The notes beneath the pieces are model-generated. The model saw only the letters and a program-made list of their open reading frames with translations. It was not told the DNA's origin and made no database searches. Position numbers and translations under genes: made by a program. Positions 19,874-31,479 of a stretch of 64,000 bases of DNA are shown here, in pieces. The stretch is from NCBI GenBank assembly GCA_014529385.2, contig JABFUD020000275.1:1-64000 (forward strand). The letters run 5' to 3'. How positions within the stretch are numbered: position 1 is the stretch's first letter; the number at the start of each line of letters is the position of its first letter. The DNA is from Adiantum capillus-veneris. Its lineage: Eukaryota > Streptophyta > Polypodiopsida > Polypodiales > Pteridaceae.

Positions 19874-20766
19874 AATGGTCTACGCTAGTGTAATTGTGGC
19901 ATAATTGAATGTGTTTCCTCACTAATTTCACTTGTGTGTGTATGTTTTTGTGGATTTTAGATGTGTGTGCATGAAGCAATGTGTTTATAATTCCCTAATG
20001 TGTCACCATATCTTGCCAATTGTGTGTTTACACACTCTAATTTCACACTAACCCCTTGTTAATTTGACTTATTTTGCTAACTTACACACTAATTTTCTAC
20101 AAAGGATTGAAGAATTAAATCGTCAATCGATCTTCAATGGAAAGGTAATCTAGGTGGTATTCTCAACCTCCCTAAAATCTAAAGATGTGTAGGATTGTGT
20201 AGAGATCCCACCCTGATGCAATGTAATGTTGATGCTATGTTATTACAATGCAATGTTAATGCTATGATGCTATGAAATTTTTGGATTGTTCGTTTTCATG
20301 CCGTCGTAATGCCGAAATCTTTCAGATTTGGTGGCGTATGAATTTGACAAGTTCAATTGCTAAAATTGGTGATTGCACATTGCTAATTAGATGCCTAATT
20401 GAATTAATTGCATGCTTGAATGGTCAATTGCAAGTGTATGTGTGCACTAAAATCAAGTGTGTGTGCGCCTAATTTTAGGTACGTGTGCAGTATTTTTCCC
20501 TTGATTGTGCACCTAAAAATCAATGTGTGCTTAATGATTTTTCAATTATGATGATTGATTTGTGTTGTGTTCATGCCCAACTAGAGATTTGTAAAATCAC
20601 ATTGCAATTTCGACAAGGTTAACCCTTTTGTGTGCGCACCTAAATATTGGTAAAAACTACCAATTTTATTAGTGTGTGTGCGCTTAAAGAGTGCTTAATG
20701 TGCATGATTAATTCAATTTTTGATTGCATGTTTGATGTGTGTAATGGTTAATTTCTTTGTTTTTAA
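19874..20766 (+). other. Non-coding interior of R1, left part
   Basis: No gag-like frame is visible. The DNA is TG-rich with many GTGTGTG and TTGCTAA words. It resembles an untranslated leader and runs into the TIR element at 20767. Confidence 0.45.
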
Positions 20767-21983
20767 CACTAGAATGGTAACCTAACAGGACATAAAAGTG
20801 TCCTTTCAGGGTTTTGGGAAAAAATTCCAAAACCATAGTAGATCCACTCATTTTGAAAAATCCTTTCATGAGCTTATAGTTCAATAACTACTACATATGG
20901 AAAAAATGAGAAACTTGTAATTTTTCTCATCCCTTGGTCACTACAAGCCTCCAAAGTTGATGGACCAGTGCATTTTGCCCAAAATAGCAATTTCTTACGG
21001 TTGATTGCATATAAATAAGACTGGGGATTTTTGTAGGACATGAGATAAAATGCCCCGTTAACTTCAATGGGTTGGTGACCAAAACATATGGTTGCTTTTA
21101 CCTCACTAATTTTGTTTTGGTTAAAAAAAAAGGTACAAAAAAGTTGCATTTTTGCCATTCTGCGGACCTATCATCAAAGTTTCTATAGTCACGCTCAATA
21201 CAAATACTATATACATGTTTTCTTAGTTTACTTTGGGCCTTTGGATTCAAAAGGAGCCATGGAGCATGTCAAAAGGATAATGGATCTCTTACAATTGGAA
21301 CCTTGGGGGCAATGATAAAGTGCTAAATACAGCAAACATGAAAAAACTGGGTTTAGCATTATGACCTCTAGAAACCCATAAAAACTACTCAATATCTAGC
21401 CAAGTTTGTAGTCTATGATTAGATATGGTTACTACCTACAAACTACGCACAATTGGCCTAAGAAACTAGCAATATTGAGAAAGTTATACTTGCTACTCTA
21501 AAATGTATCGTATTCTTCAGCAATCAAAAAACTCAACCATCATCATATACTATGCTATATAGCATATTAGGTCCCCCAAAACTCAAGCAAGATTAGATTT
21601 ATGTTATACATTACACTTACACAATCAAAATTGAATTTGGATATCAAGAAAGCCACCAAAAAAATCATAAAAGTGCTAATTTTGGCCAAAAAATAGGATT
21701 ATGCAATTCTTATAAATTGGTCATAACTTTCAATTTTAACACTTAGCTCTCCCTACAAGCATCAAAACATGTTGAGAACTTATGTTGTGCAAAAGTAAGG
21801 TTAATGGTGAGATCGATACTCAAAAAAAAATTCTAAGTTTTTTTCAGCTCATGAGGCAACTTTGTGGATATATAGCACCTAGAAATTCATTTTCATACTC
21901 TTCAAATAATTCAAGCAAAATGGTCACTTAACAGGACACAAAAGTGTCCAAGGACATAAAAGTGTCATGTTACCATTCTAGTG
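20767..21983. mobile_element. 1.2-kb TIR element flanked by TTAA (non-autonomous DNA transposon)
   Basis: The ends are perfect 15-bp inverted repeats, CACTAGAATGGTAAC on the left and its complement on the right. TTAA is present directly outside both ends (20763-20766 and 21984-21987). Subterminal near-palindromes GGACAYAAAAGTGTCC occur at 20788-20803, 21934-21949 and, with one change, 21952-21967. They are likely transposase-binding sites. The interior has no credible transposase frame. The CACTA start suggests the En/Spm class, but that class makes 3-bp duplications, and the 3-bp flanks differ (TAA and TTA). A 4-bp TTAA duplication is the simpler reading and points towards a piggyBac-like mode. 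Confidence 0.75.
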
Positions 21984-22619
21984 TTAAGCTCAAAACAAGG
22001 GATTAACACACTTCAATTGCGTCAAATTTTGACCTAATTTTGTCACTAATTTTGCCGATTTAATTGCCTAGTTTTGATTTTATTGATGAAACCGTTTGGC
22101 AAATGAATTGATGTGATTTTATTTGGTTGCACTAATCCTCTATGTGTAGAGAATTTGTAGATAAATTTTGGGTATTTTTTGGATAATTTTTACAAAACTT
22201 TGGCAATTTTGTTGCTAATTTTTTTTTAATTCTATATAAATTTGATATTTTTCAATCTTTACAAGATGTTTTGAATGTGTGTTTTCGGCTTGATTTCGAG
22301 CGCATTTGGGCTTTCGTTTGCCGAATTTTGAGCGTTTTACTATTTCCGAGGGTCGAGCTGACGATTTTGTCGAATTCGGTTTTTTCGATAAAAACTACTA
22401 TCTTTGGTGTGCTTTTGCGTGTCGGAAGTGTTTGATTGTGATTGCATATGATTTTCTAAGATTTATAGAAAATTTTGAGAATTTTTTGGATTTTTGGGTG
22501 AATTTTAGCGTTTTCGGCTAATTTTTGGCCTACTTTTGGACGTTTGGCAATAAAAAAATCTAATAAAAAGACGAGTCTCGAGTTTCGACGCGTTTGCCTT
22601 GCGGAGCATAAAACCTTCA
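21984..22619 (+). other. Non-coding interior of R1, right part
   Basis: T-rich DNA continuing the sequence left of the TIR element, with no convincing gene. A 71-codon frame at 22306-22521 has a Phe-rich composition expected from the bases. Confidence 0.45.
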
Positions 22620-22877
22620 ACTAGATCTTCTTCTTCTTCTTCCCTCTCGGTGTGAACCCACCCCACACCCTCACTCTCTCTCTAACTTTCTCTCTCCTCC
22701 CCACCCCCTCCCCACTCTGATTATTTTCCCTCTCTCACCTCCCCCTCTCACTAAAAGCGCGATTATCAACTTCACACTCACCTCTTCCTTAACTCTCTCT
22801 CTTTCTCACTCACGTTCTCTCTCTCGGCTGTCACGCACGTGCTGCCCTTTTCCTCCTTGTCGTGTAGCTTCAACCCA

Positions 22878-22912
<35 letters not shown>

Positions 22913-23260
22913 GTGATACTCCTCTACTTTGCGCTTCCGACCCACCTCTCCCTTGTCTCGTTATGCACACCTGCCACATCAGCACCTCCTATCGTGCTCT
23001 CTCTCTCCTCGCTTCGCTCCTGCACGCGCCGCCTGACATTCTCCCTCTTGTCTCGTATTCTGCACATGCAACGTGCTCAAGTGCCACGTCACCAGCATTG
23101 TCTTTCTCTCCATAGCCCACGCACGCACACACTACACACATACTGTCGTACTCTGCACTGCCCTCCTTTCTCTCTCTCTCTCTCTCCCCGCTCTGCAAGC
23201 GTTGCCCCGCCACGTGCTACCGGCTGTCAGTCCCTAACGTCAATGGGAACCTAACACATT
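22620..23260 (+). repeat. 640-bp pyrimidine-rich tract with a (CA)n core
   Basis: About four fifths of plus-strand bases are C or T, with CTCTCT and CCCACC runs. A CA microsatellite lies at about 22879-22908. The words GGCTGTCA and CACGTG occur near both ends (22828-22842, and 23212-23228 in the other order). No reading frame here looks protein-like beyond its base composition. Confidence 0.7.
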
Positions 23261-23409
23261 TTACACCAGTCATGTGACTTCAAACCAGTAAGCTTCCCTT
23301 CCTTTGTGAATGTTGTTCGGAGCGAGTATTACACCTATGGGCATACACATGGATTGAATGATCCCTTTCACTTTGCGTTCATGTTGTCCTATCAAGATCC
23401 ATGGTGCTT

Positions 23410-24880
23410 TAGGTAGCTTTATCAATCTATCGTTTGCTATGTACAACCAATATTTCTATGTACAACCAACATCCTTCTACTCTAGCCATGATCAAGCAGA
23501 AATACTTGGCAATTCTCTTTGCAAGATAACCCTCTCGTAACTCGTGATTCTCTAAAAGATGCACTCGATGACCTTCGTATATTTGCTTCTTGAGTGAAGG
23601 TTCCCAACGTGCATTAATTCTAGGGTGCATGCATTGTAACAGTTTGTCTAAAGCCCTACACCCATACACATGACAATAAACCCATTGAAGCTCTGCACCC
23701 ATACACATGACAATAAATCGAGCCACGGGAGTTTCTCACCTGAGAATTCTGTTAACTTTGATAGTCATGCATCGTCCACATTAGAATGCCTCTGATCAAA
23801 GCATTACGTAAACCTCCATGTCAACTCATATCCACCACTTGCCTGTCCAAAATTGTTTAAGCTCTTCCAATAGTGGATGAAGATACACATTCATATCTTC
23901 ACATTATACCACCCTTGCACAAGCAAACTTGAAAATAGGTATCCCTTCTTAGTTGTCAGTCACGAGAGAAGAATGTTGTAGTTGACAATGACAACTGGCC
24001 ATACACTGTAAGATGTCAACTTATAATCAAATGGATTTACCACATCCATAGCTAGGCCGAGGCACAAATTTTGAGCTTTCCTAGAAAAATCCAATCACGT
24101 GCCATCGACATGTTTCCATGTCACACGATTTGTAGGCATCCGTAGCACACCATTCAAAGATCTATTCTCCTCATGCCATGTTTCTAGAGACGCCATGGAC
24201 TTGCATGCAAAGAAATGCTTGATGCGAGGTAGCAGAGAAAAATGTCGTAACACCTCTTGTGGTACTTTTTGTTCGTGGAGATCCAATCGATATCTCTTAA
24301 AATCACATTTTGAATACTTCTACATGTCCACATATTCCTCCATTAAAAGAATGTATTCTTTAGGACAAGCGTGAATGGAATTGTAATCCATTCCCAGGGT
24401 TCAAAGGATCTTTCTTGTATCCTCTCTAGAATCTGGCATCCATTATCAGCTAACAATATGTGGTCCTTTAGCAATCTACACAGAGAAAAACAAAATCTAC
24501 AGTAATTTGGTAAATTATACATGTATATATTTTTTCAAGTGGACACATTGCAAGAGATTACCTAAAAAAATTTGCAATGCTAGTGTCACTCTAGCCAAAC
24601 TTTTCCTGCATGTTGAGAAGAACCAAGAGCGCCTTCAATCTAGACACTTGTGTTCCACCATACAAGGGTATGTTGGCCTCACATTTCATGTCATTATAGA
24701 TGAGCCTTTCCAAATCCATGATCATCTCGATCATTTTGTTGATCTCGGGCTCAAACATAGCCTAGTTGGGGATGTGCTCTACATGGTCACCCTTCGAGCT
24801 TATAGAGGCTTAATTTTGCACCCTCATGTATGCTGCTTGAGTAAAGCACCTGCTAGACGGGTCAAACTCGCAAACGTGCT
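23410..24880 (-). pseudogene. TNP2-type CACTA transposase, transposase domain
   Basis: Read on the minus strand from about 24770 leftwards, the family's order is clear. It runs PLYGGTQVSRLKALLVLLNM (24690-24600), a possible intron near 24470-24540, PKEYILLMEEYVD with a K-C-D-F-K-R-Y segment, EVLRHFSLLPRIKHFF and WHEENRSLNGVLRMP with TWKHVDGT (open frame 24286-24095), then NPFDYKLTSYSVWPVVIVNYN, YLHPLLEELKQFW and MWTMHDY. These match the Transposase_21 (TNP2) blocks known from plants, including GL-TDGFNPF and YSVWPV--YNLPP. Frameshifts and stops are scattered throughout. Sequence at 23410-23730 (open minus frame) may be the next block. The plus strand at 23270-23410 also has a weak DUF4216-like string. 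Confidence 0.85.
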
Positions 24881-24909
24881 GCAAAAAAGCGTGCCTTGTT
24901 TGTCGCATA

Positions 24910-25020
24910 CACTACAAGAGCCTCTTAAGCTTAGCGACGTTCAAAACTAGCGGCATCGCTATGAGCGTTGCTATATAGTGACACATATAGCGATGCTCAC
25001 AATGACACTGGCATTGGTTA
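24910..25020. mobile_element. CACTA transposon end with subterminal repeats
   Basis: CACTACAAGAGCC starts the block and GCGGCATCGCTATGAGC and TATAGCGATGCTCAC follow, in both orientations. This matches the style of the end at 10101. It truncates the TNP2 pseudogene on its left. The right end of this element was not found. The 3-bp flank is ATA. Confidence 0.65.
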
Positions 25021-25204
25021 GAAAAATACTTGAGAACGCCAAAAATCAAATCTGTATCTAGTTTTGGTGCTCTCAAGCAAGCAACAAAGAAAAAGGTATT
25101 GCCTTCACCTTCCTCACACACACACACACACACACACACAAAATAACATGAGGTCTTTCATCTGACTCTTCTATTAAATGGGACAAAAAGAAGCAGGGCT
25201 AATA

Positions 25205-25700
25205 AGTATTTTGGGAGCCCCTCATCTACATCTCTATTAAACCGCCCATTACATGATCACACAAACAACTATCGCAGTAAAAGCAGGTGTTTGGACGCTC
25301 TGCTAAAGGCAAGATCCGAGTCGCCAAGACTAACCCATACTCCCGGGTGCGTGGAGTACTGTTAAAATATCCTCTTAATAGATGACCATAACTACGATAC
25401 AAAAAGATCTTATGAGGTGGAAGGAATTGGGCTAGCAGGTATAACCGCTCAGAAAAACGTGGCTTCAATGAAAGTTCTATGTAATAATACTATGGCCCTA
25501 GGCCCAGAGCCTCAGTTACCATCGCCAATCTGACATTGTTCCTAAAATGCTCACGACCCCAAAGGGTTACACGAGTCACTCGATTCTGATATGACCACCA
25601 TTTAGCCTGGGAAACAGAGGTTCCTAATTGCGGGAATAGATGAAGTTCATAACGTAGTAAAGTAGCTCTCCGAGTAGAGTCGCCTGATTGATAAAGGTGT
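25205..25700 (-). pseudogene. Unrecognised minus-strand coding-like frame
   Basis: One frame stays open for about 165 codons from about 25694 to 25205 except for a single TAG near codon 68 (just after ALGLGP). Composition is protein-like, with 'TRRATLLRYELHLFPQLG' and 'QNRVTRVTLWGREHFRNN' before the stop, and a Cys-rich end CFYCDSCLCDHV. It follows, on the same strand, the low-complexity Gag-like segment at 26360-25700, so it may be the next part of that protein. I do not recognise it. Base composition is richer in G+C than the flanks. Confidence 0.35.
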
Positions 25701-26360
25701 GCTATGAAGAGGATGGAGAAGAGGGTGACCTCTTTCTCGCCCTTTTCTTCCCTTGCTCCTCCTTGTCTGCACCATCACTTTCTTTAGAAGAGGAAGAGGA
25801 TGAAGAAGATGGAGAAGAGGGTGACCTCTTTCTCACCTTTTTCTTCTCTTGTTTTCTCTCTTCCCTCTTTGAATTATGATGTAGTGAAGAATGTGATGGT
25901 CTTCTCTGTTTAGAGGGTGTTTGAGAGTGTTTTTCCCATCGTCTTCATGGAGACATCTCCGTCGAGGTGGCAGGAGACTCACTTCTTTCTCGTCCTTTAG
26001 ATGGGGGCTCTACCATTGAAACTTGGGTTCTCCTTTGGGAGGGACATGCCTCATTGAGTAGCAAGTTTTTGAGCCCTTCGTATGGATCCTTCTCTTCTTC
26101 CCTTATAAGAGAGAGTCCTCTTTTGGAAGTCTCACCAAGAGATTTCCTAGGTACTCTCTCTTCTTGATGGGGAGTTTGGAGAATACCATGGGTGCGCAAT
26201 TGCTATAGCCCTTCACCTTGGAGGAATGGATTTCCTAGGGCTTGTTGAAGCCTAGAACAAGGTAGTTTACAAGCATAGGGGCATCATTAGTTGCTCTTTC
26301 ATTAGCAAAATCAAAGATATCAACATTCATTTCAATATCTTTTCCCTTGTTATCCATACT
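25700..26360 (-). pseudogene. Gag-like low-complexity region of a minus-strand retroelement
   Basis: Starting at an ATG near 26356 (MDNKGKDIEMNVDIFDFANE), the minus strand encodes a weakly Gag-like protein across frameshifts. An 84-codon open stretch at 26199-25945 follows. It then reaches two copies of a module Lys/Arg-R-S-P-S-S-P-S-S-S produced by a tandem duplication of GGAGAAGAGGGTGACCTC (about 25709-25740 and 25808-25840). A primer-binding site and LTR lie upstream at 26754 and 26767, which supports a Gag identity. The rest of the element to the left is replaced by a CACTA end. Confidence 0.45.
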
Positions 26361-26753
26361 AGCAAAATTTAGGTGTAAATTTTCACTTGTACTTTGGCAC
26401 TTAAAGCCCTAGTTGCTAGTCCTCCTTACCTTCAAAGATAAGCACTCAAGCATCTATACCCATGGCTCGAATATTATTAATTGCAATGGAATAGAAGAGA
26501 GGGTTCAACAGAGCCAATACAACACTAGTTCCTATCAAGCTTCTGATAACTCAATAATTGTTGAGCCATAGGCAAGCCCCGTAGGACTCCATTATTAAGA
26601 CCATAGCTCTCGACGGTATCCCCGTTAACTGCATAAAGTAGGCGTGCTTCAAGGATAAAAAATCCCTATTTTACTTTTTTGCAATTAATAACACCAACCA
26701 TTTGTAGCAAGCTTGAGGACCTCTCTTCTTGAGCAAGAAAAGAGAAACCAATA
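26361..26753 (-). other. Leader between primer-binding site and gag-like region
   Basis: No gene seen. Its position between the primer-binding site and the first gag-like ATG makes it the untranslated leader of the minus-strand element. Confidence 0.45.
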
Positions 26754-26766
26754 CCTCTGATACCAA
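26754..26766 (-). other. Primer-binding site (initiator tRNA-Met type), minus strand
   Basis: On the minus strand TTGGTATCAGAGG directly follows an LTR ending TGCTACA. It has one or two differences from the TGGTATCAGAGC consensus. Confidence 0.7.
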
Positions 26767-28310
26767 TGTAGCATTTAATGCACTAGTAACTTGTGTGTAG
26801 CAAAAATTGATAACATAGTGAGCATTTCATTAAGGACAATTTCCTAATGATCATAGAGAGAGTACTTAATTTGAGAAAGCAACATAGCAATTTACACCTA
26901 GCTAATTTGGCATGGACAATACTTGAAAAGAGAGAGAAATAGAACAATTGACAACAGTGGAGGACCGGATTTACATGGAGCCGGTCCCCCCTCCATAAAG
27001 GATCTGTATTATAGCTTCTCTCATCAAAGGAGACTTTTGTACAACACAATTCTTGTGTTCCTTGACAAAACTCGTTGGTGCAATAAAGATGGAATCTTCA
27101 TACACCAAATTATGCTTGAAAACACACCTAGTGCCCTAGCCTCAGTCCCAAGACCTCAAACACCTTCAAAAATGGGTGAGAGCTAGCAGGGAATGAGGAT
27201 GATTGAGAGGAAGAAGATGTATCTTGTGAGAAAGAAGTATTCTCCTCACATAATCACTCTAATTAGCATAGCTTAGCTTTGTAATTAGCATGGTAGAGGA
27301 GATGAGCATGCCATTGAAGCTTGGCTCTTGGTTGGATTTGCATTCCATAGCCAAGAGTTGTTGGATAGCCCTCTACTTCTCAATTCTTGAAGAAGGAGAT
27401 GGAGTTCTTCTTGCACACATGATTTGTGTGTGTGTGTGTAGCAATGTGTTAGACTAAAATGCAGCCCTCTTTCTCTTCTTGGTCGAGCCCTCTTGCAAAA
27501 TACTCATGCTGGCTTCCCATTGGCTCTTGTAAAGCTTAGCCACTCACAACTTAGGAGCATAATTTATAGCCTTGTGACTTGTGTCCCCCTTTCCCCTTTT
27601 GTGAGAGATTTAGGTAAGTAAATAATTAATTTAAACTCTCATTGGATCTTTTAGTCTTTTGGCCAATAGGAATCAGGCAAGCCATTGGGCTGTTGGATGC
27701 TCATTGGACCCCTTGGTAGACTGTCCAATAGTCTTCTAGGGATCTTAATTTATGTTGGTTCTTTTATCAAGCATTTTTAAATTGCTTAGAATAATTTTAC
27801 TCTAGCCTAATTCTCATTGGTCCACCTCTATGGCCATCCAATAGGATTTGAGGGGAAATTGGGGGCAACTGGCCTAGGAGCCTGCCATGTGTCCATTCTT
27901 CCCTTTGGGGAGAGCTTGGTTGTGTGTGTGTATTTATCTCTCATCCCCTACCATTAGGGCTCGCCCCCGCCTTCCTAGGGATGTGGGAAGACTTTTTAGT
28001 TTTCCCATGACCATCCAATTTTCCCCTACTTTGGCCTTTGGACAATTGATTTAAATTTAGGAACTTTAGCCTATGGAAGTCTTAATGGAGCTGAACCTTA
28101 GGTATTTTAAGCCCCATCAAAGCACATTTCTCTTTGCAGACTGGCCCCCTTTGGATCCCTATTTTCCCTCCTTTGGATCCCTGTAGAGACCGGTCTGGAA
28201 GCCTTACCAATATTCTATCTTTTACTCCCTTGGTACTTCCCCATATTAAATGATCAATTTAACATGAGAAAATCATTTGGGATAATTAGATATTAGTTTT
28301 TATGAGACCT
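26767..28310 (-). mobile_element. LTR-like block 1 (minus strand) with ATTGG/CCAAT repeats
   Basis: The left edge is fixed by the primer-binding site. The right edge is only approximate, at the point where the integrase frame of the neighbouring gypsy element ends near 28310. Similarity to block 2 (about 30365-31390) covers GGATTTGCATTCCAT-GCCAAG near 27337 and 30489, several CTCATTGG ... CCAATAGG units, and the TTTAAYATGAGAAA and TTTTATGA-ACCTTA end. It could serve as 5' LTR to the gag-like region on its left and as 3' LTR to the pol remnant on its right. Confidence 0.6.
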
Positions 28311-30062
28311 TAGACGAGTTTTGGGAAACTTTATTAAGACCCGATCATCTTGCTTGAAGGTCAAGGATCTTCTGTGCTTATTAGCAACACCCTTCTATTT
28401 TTGTTGAGAAATAAATATAGTTTATTTAATTTTTTGAAAGGGTTCTTTTAAATCTTGGCTATATTCATCAACAACGAAGATCTTACCATGTACTTTGAGT
28501 AGCAAGGGGCTGTTGGATCTTCCCGTAATGACCTCAAAGGGTGCTTTTTCCATAGAAGTATGCATACTCTACAAGAGGTAGGTACTTCTCCCATTGAGAA
28601 CGTTGATCTACTTTTGTAACATAGGCTTTTCATAGATCAAGGATTGCGGAGTTGGCTATTTCACTTTGGCCATCCATTTCTGGGTGCCGAAGAGAAATTT
28701 AATCTAGTACCTAGATTTTTAAAGATATCCTTCCAAACATTATCAGTCATTCGAGGATCTCTATCTGATATAATGGATCTAGGCAAGCCATGGTACTTGA
28801 AAAGTTTTGATATGAAGAGGGTCACCATTTGATATGCCTTAATAGTCTTTTTGACAGGTATGAAATGAGCTTGTTTGTTGAGCCTATCAACTATAGTCCA
28901 TATTCCCGTATTCCCATGGATAGGCTTGGGAAATCCAAAGATAAAATCTATGGATATTCTCTCCTATGGTGAATCAGGGATTGAAAATGGTTGTAGTAAT
29001 CTACGTTGATTTCCTCGATCATATTTTGCCTTTTGGCATATCACACACTTTGAAACATAGTCTTGTATGTTTACTTTCATGGCAGGCCAATAGAAGTATG
29101 TTTCTACTCCTCATAGAGTAGATTGAATCCCTCTATGCCCCTAATAAGGAGGAGCATGAGATTCATACATTACTTTCTTACGAAGTGAGTGAATGACACA
29201 TAGCCTATTGCCGTAGAGAAGATAACCATCTTGTAAGGTAAATGTTTCTTCTTTATTCCCTAACAAAATGGTAGAAATTGCATCTTTAAAATTTGATCAG
29301 TAGCATACTCATCCGTCATAGAATATAGATCATTGTGAGCTGCTATTGTCACAGCATTTACCTTTTGCTTTCATGAAAGTGCATCAGACACGTGGTTGTG
29401 ATTGCCTACAATGTGGGAAATATGAACATTGAATTGCAAAATAAAAATTCCCACCTCATTTGTTTGTCAAAAAGCTTGGTTTGTGTCGTGAAGTATTTGA
29501 TAATCTGTACGTAAAATAAATGGAGTCCTCAAGAGACAATGCTTTCATGTTTCTAGGACATGTAGGACAACTAATAGCTCTTTTTCATAAATGCTCAATG
29601 TTCGCTTGTTGGAATTCAATCTCCTACTCTCATATGCTATGGCATGCCCTTCTTGAAGCAAAAAACTACTCCAAGGAAATCACCACATGCATCGCATTGG
29701 ACCTCAAAGGGCTTCATGAGATTTGGTAAAATAAGCACAGGCTGAGAGACAAGCTTTTGTTTAAGCGTCTCAAAAGATTTTTTCTCCTTTCGAGTCCATG
29801 CATACTTAACGTTCTTTTTGGTTAGGTCATGTAATGGACCTGCTATTAATTAAAATTTATCAATAAAGCACCTATAGTATGCATACATACCAATAAAGAT
29901 TCATAACTCATGTAGATTCCTTGGTTAAGGCCATTCTTTAATAACTTTCAACTTTGTGGGATCCATATGGATACCAAATTGAGAGATAATATGACCCAAA
30001 TATTGAATTTCTTGCAATAAAAAGTCACGTTTCTTGTTATTAATGAAAAGATTATTATCTCT
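28300..30062 (-). pseudogene. Ty3/gypsy pol remnant: RT end, RNase H, integrase
   Basis: Minus-strand translation in shifting frames gives, from right to left, the end of reverse transcriptase (KRDFLLQEIQYLGHIIS, then DPTKLKVIKEWP), the RT-RNase H linker (FIGMYAYYRCFIDKF, PLHDLTKKN, LPNLMKPFEVQCDACG), the RNase H end (HNHVSDALS), the integrase H2C2 region (YFYWPAMKVNIQDYVSKC, CQKAKYDRG), and the catalytic core (RISIDFIFGFPKP, TIVDRLNKQAHFIPVKK, IISDRDPRMTDNVWKDIF). Last comes a C-terminal strand, LTFKQDDRVLIKFPKTRLR. Stops and frameshifts are numerous and the N-terminal two thirds of RT is missing. Confidence 0.9.
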
Positions 30063-30340
30063 CTGTTACAAGATTGAGCACCCTCCTGTTGCATGTGGTT
30101 AACTGCAATTGGGATAGCTGGATTAATGATTAATTGTGTACTATCTATTTGAATTTTACTTACAGTGAGTGCATGATAGTTTTTAGATTGGAACTCTGGG
30201 AGTTGACGAGCAGGCACCGACAAATACTAATTCTATGTCATTTTATCCTAGCACAATATTTTAAAAATAAGCCACTATGGCTCCTTTGTAAATAGGACAG
30301 TGAGTACCCACCCTAAGAGGGTCATGCAATAACTAGTGTG
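30063..30340. other. Unassigned segment right of gypsy RT
   Basis: The RT similarity stops abruptly at about 30063. The following bases contain a 91-codon minus frame (30223-29948) that is partly RT noise. No function seen. Confidence 0.4.
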
Positions 30341-30364
30341 TACCACTTATGACTAAAATGTAAA

Positions 30365-31390
30365 AGTGGGGCCTCCAATTTTGGCACCAATAATAAATCA
30401 AAATATCAAATACCAACACCATTAGAGAGTGGTATTTGATATTTTGAGAAGAAGTTGAGCTTGTAAGCTTCTAAGCTTGAAAGTTGCTTGGATTTGCATT
30501 CCATGGTCAAGTGTTGTTGGTGTAGGTTTATCCACTTCTCTTAGCATTAAGAAGAAGTCTTTACATTGTGAGAATGAGCTTTCTCGAGGTGCAAGAGAGA
30601 GAGAAACCCATTGACCCCTCCTTTTTGAGCATGCTTGAAGGTTATTGGTCCTTCCTGTGGCCTAGCCAATGAATGACTTACTTCATATCAAGCAAGATGG
30701 TTAGGACTATGACAAGTGTCCTTCAATCCCTCTTTGAAAAGAGAGCTTAATTATTTAATTAAATTCTAATGAGATTCATGCTTGCTCATGGGATGCTCTA
30801 CTCTCATTGGTCCCCCTCGTAGGCTACCCAATAGGATCAAAGCTTACTCATGGGATAATTTATTCTTATTGATTCTCTTTGTGGGCTATCCAATGAGATC
30901 AAAGGTTGTAATAGGGAATGCTTAATTCTCATTGGTTCTTCATGTTGGCTACCCAATGAAACACAGGCTTTCTTGTGGGCAACAAGGCTAGTTACCTGAC
31001 ATGTGTCCTTTATGACTTAAGAGAAAGAAGTGATTTTCTACTATGTGTGAGTGTTCTCTGTCTTCTCCCTAGGATGAGGGTTTGCCCCATGCAAGTTGCA
31101 CTCCCCACTTGGCCACTTGGAACCTCAAGGTGACCTTAGAGGCCCAAATGGACTTTAGCATTAACCTTTGAAGGCTTAATAAAGCTTACCTTAATGTCAT
31201 TTCAAGCTTCACTGGGTCCACATTGCTCTTTGGTAGACTATCTCTCCTTTTGGTCCCTTAACAAGATAAGTCTAGCAATACATATAATATTCTAACTCTT
31301 ATTCCCTTTATCTTCCCATTTAAAATGGCCAGTTTAATATGAGAAATAATTTGAAAAAGTATGATATTGGATTTTATGACCTTACCTCGC
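30365..31390 (-). mobile_element. LTR-like block 2 (minus strand)
   Basis: This diverged relative of block 1 lies in the same order, with three ATTGG ... CCAAT units at 30807-30970 and the same TTTATGACCTTA right end. At its left edge, 30400-30445 forms a perfect 15-bp inverted repeat (AAAATATCAAATACC and complement, 16-base loop). Edges are approximate because no clean TG...CA pair was found. Confidence 0.5.
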
Positions 31391-31479
31391 GTTTAAAATC
31401 ATAGTCATCCTTGACTATGAGGTAGGAAAGATAAAGCATAGTCATTAGTCCATGGTTTCCTATTGAGTAGAAGATCCCT

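Noticed and set aside
22913-23254. 113-codon Ser, Leu, Pro-rich plus frame
   Set aside because: Explained by the pyrimidine-rich tract. Its minus-strand partner is equally open.
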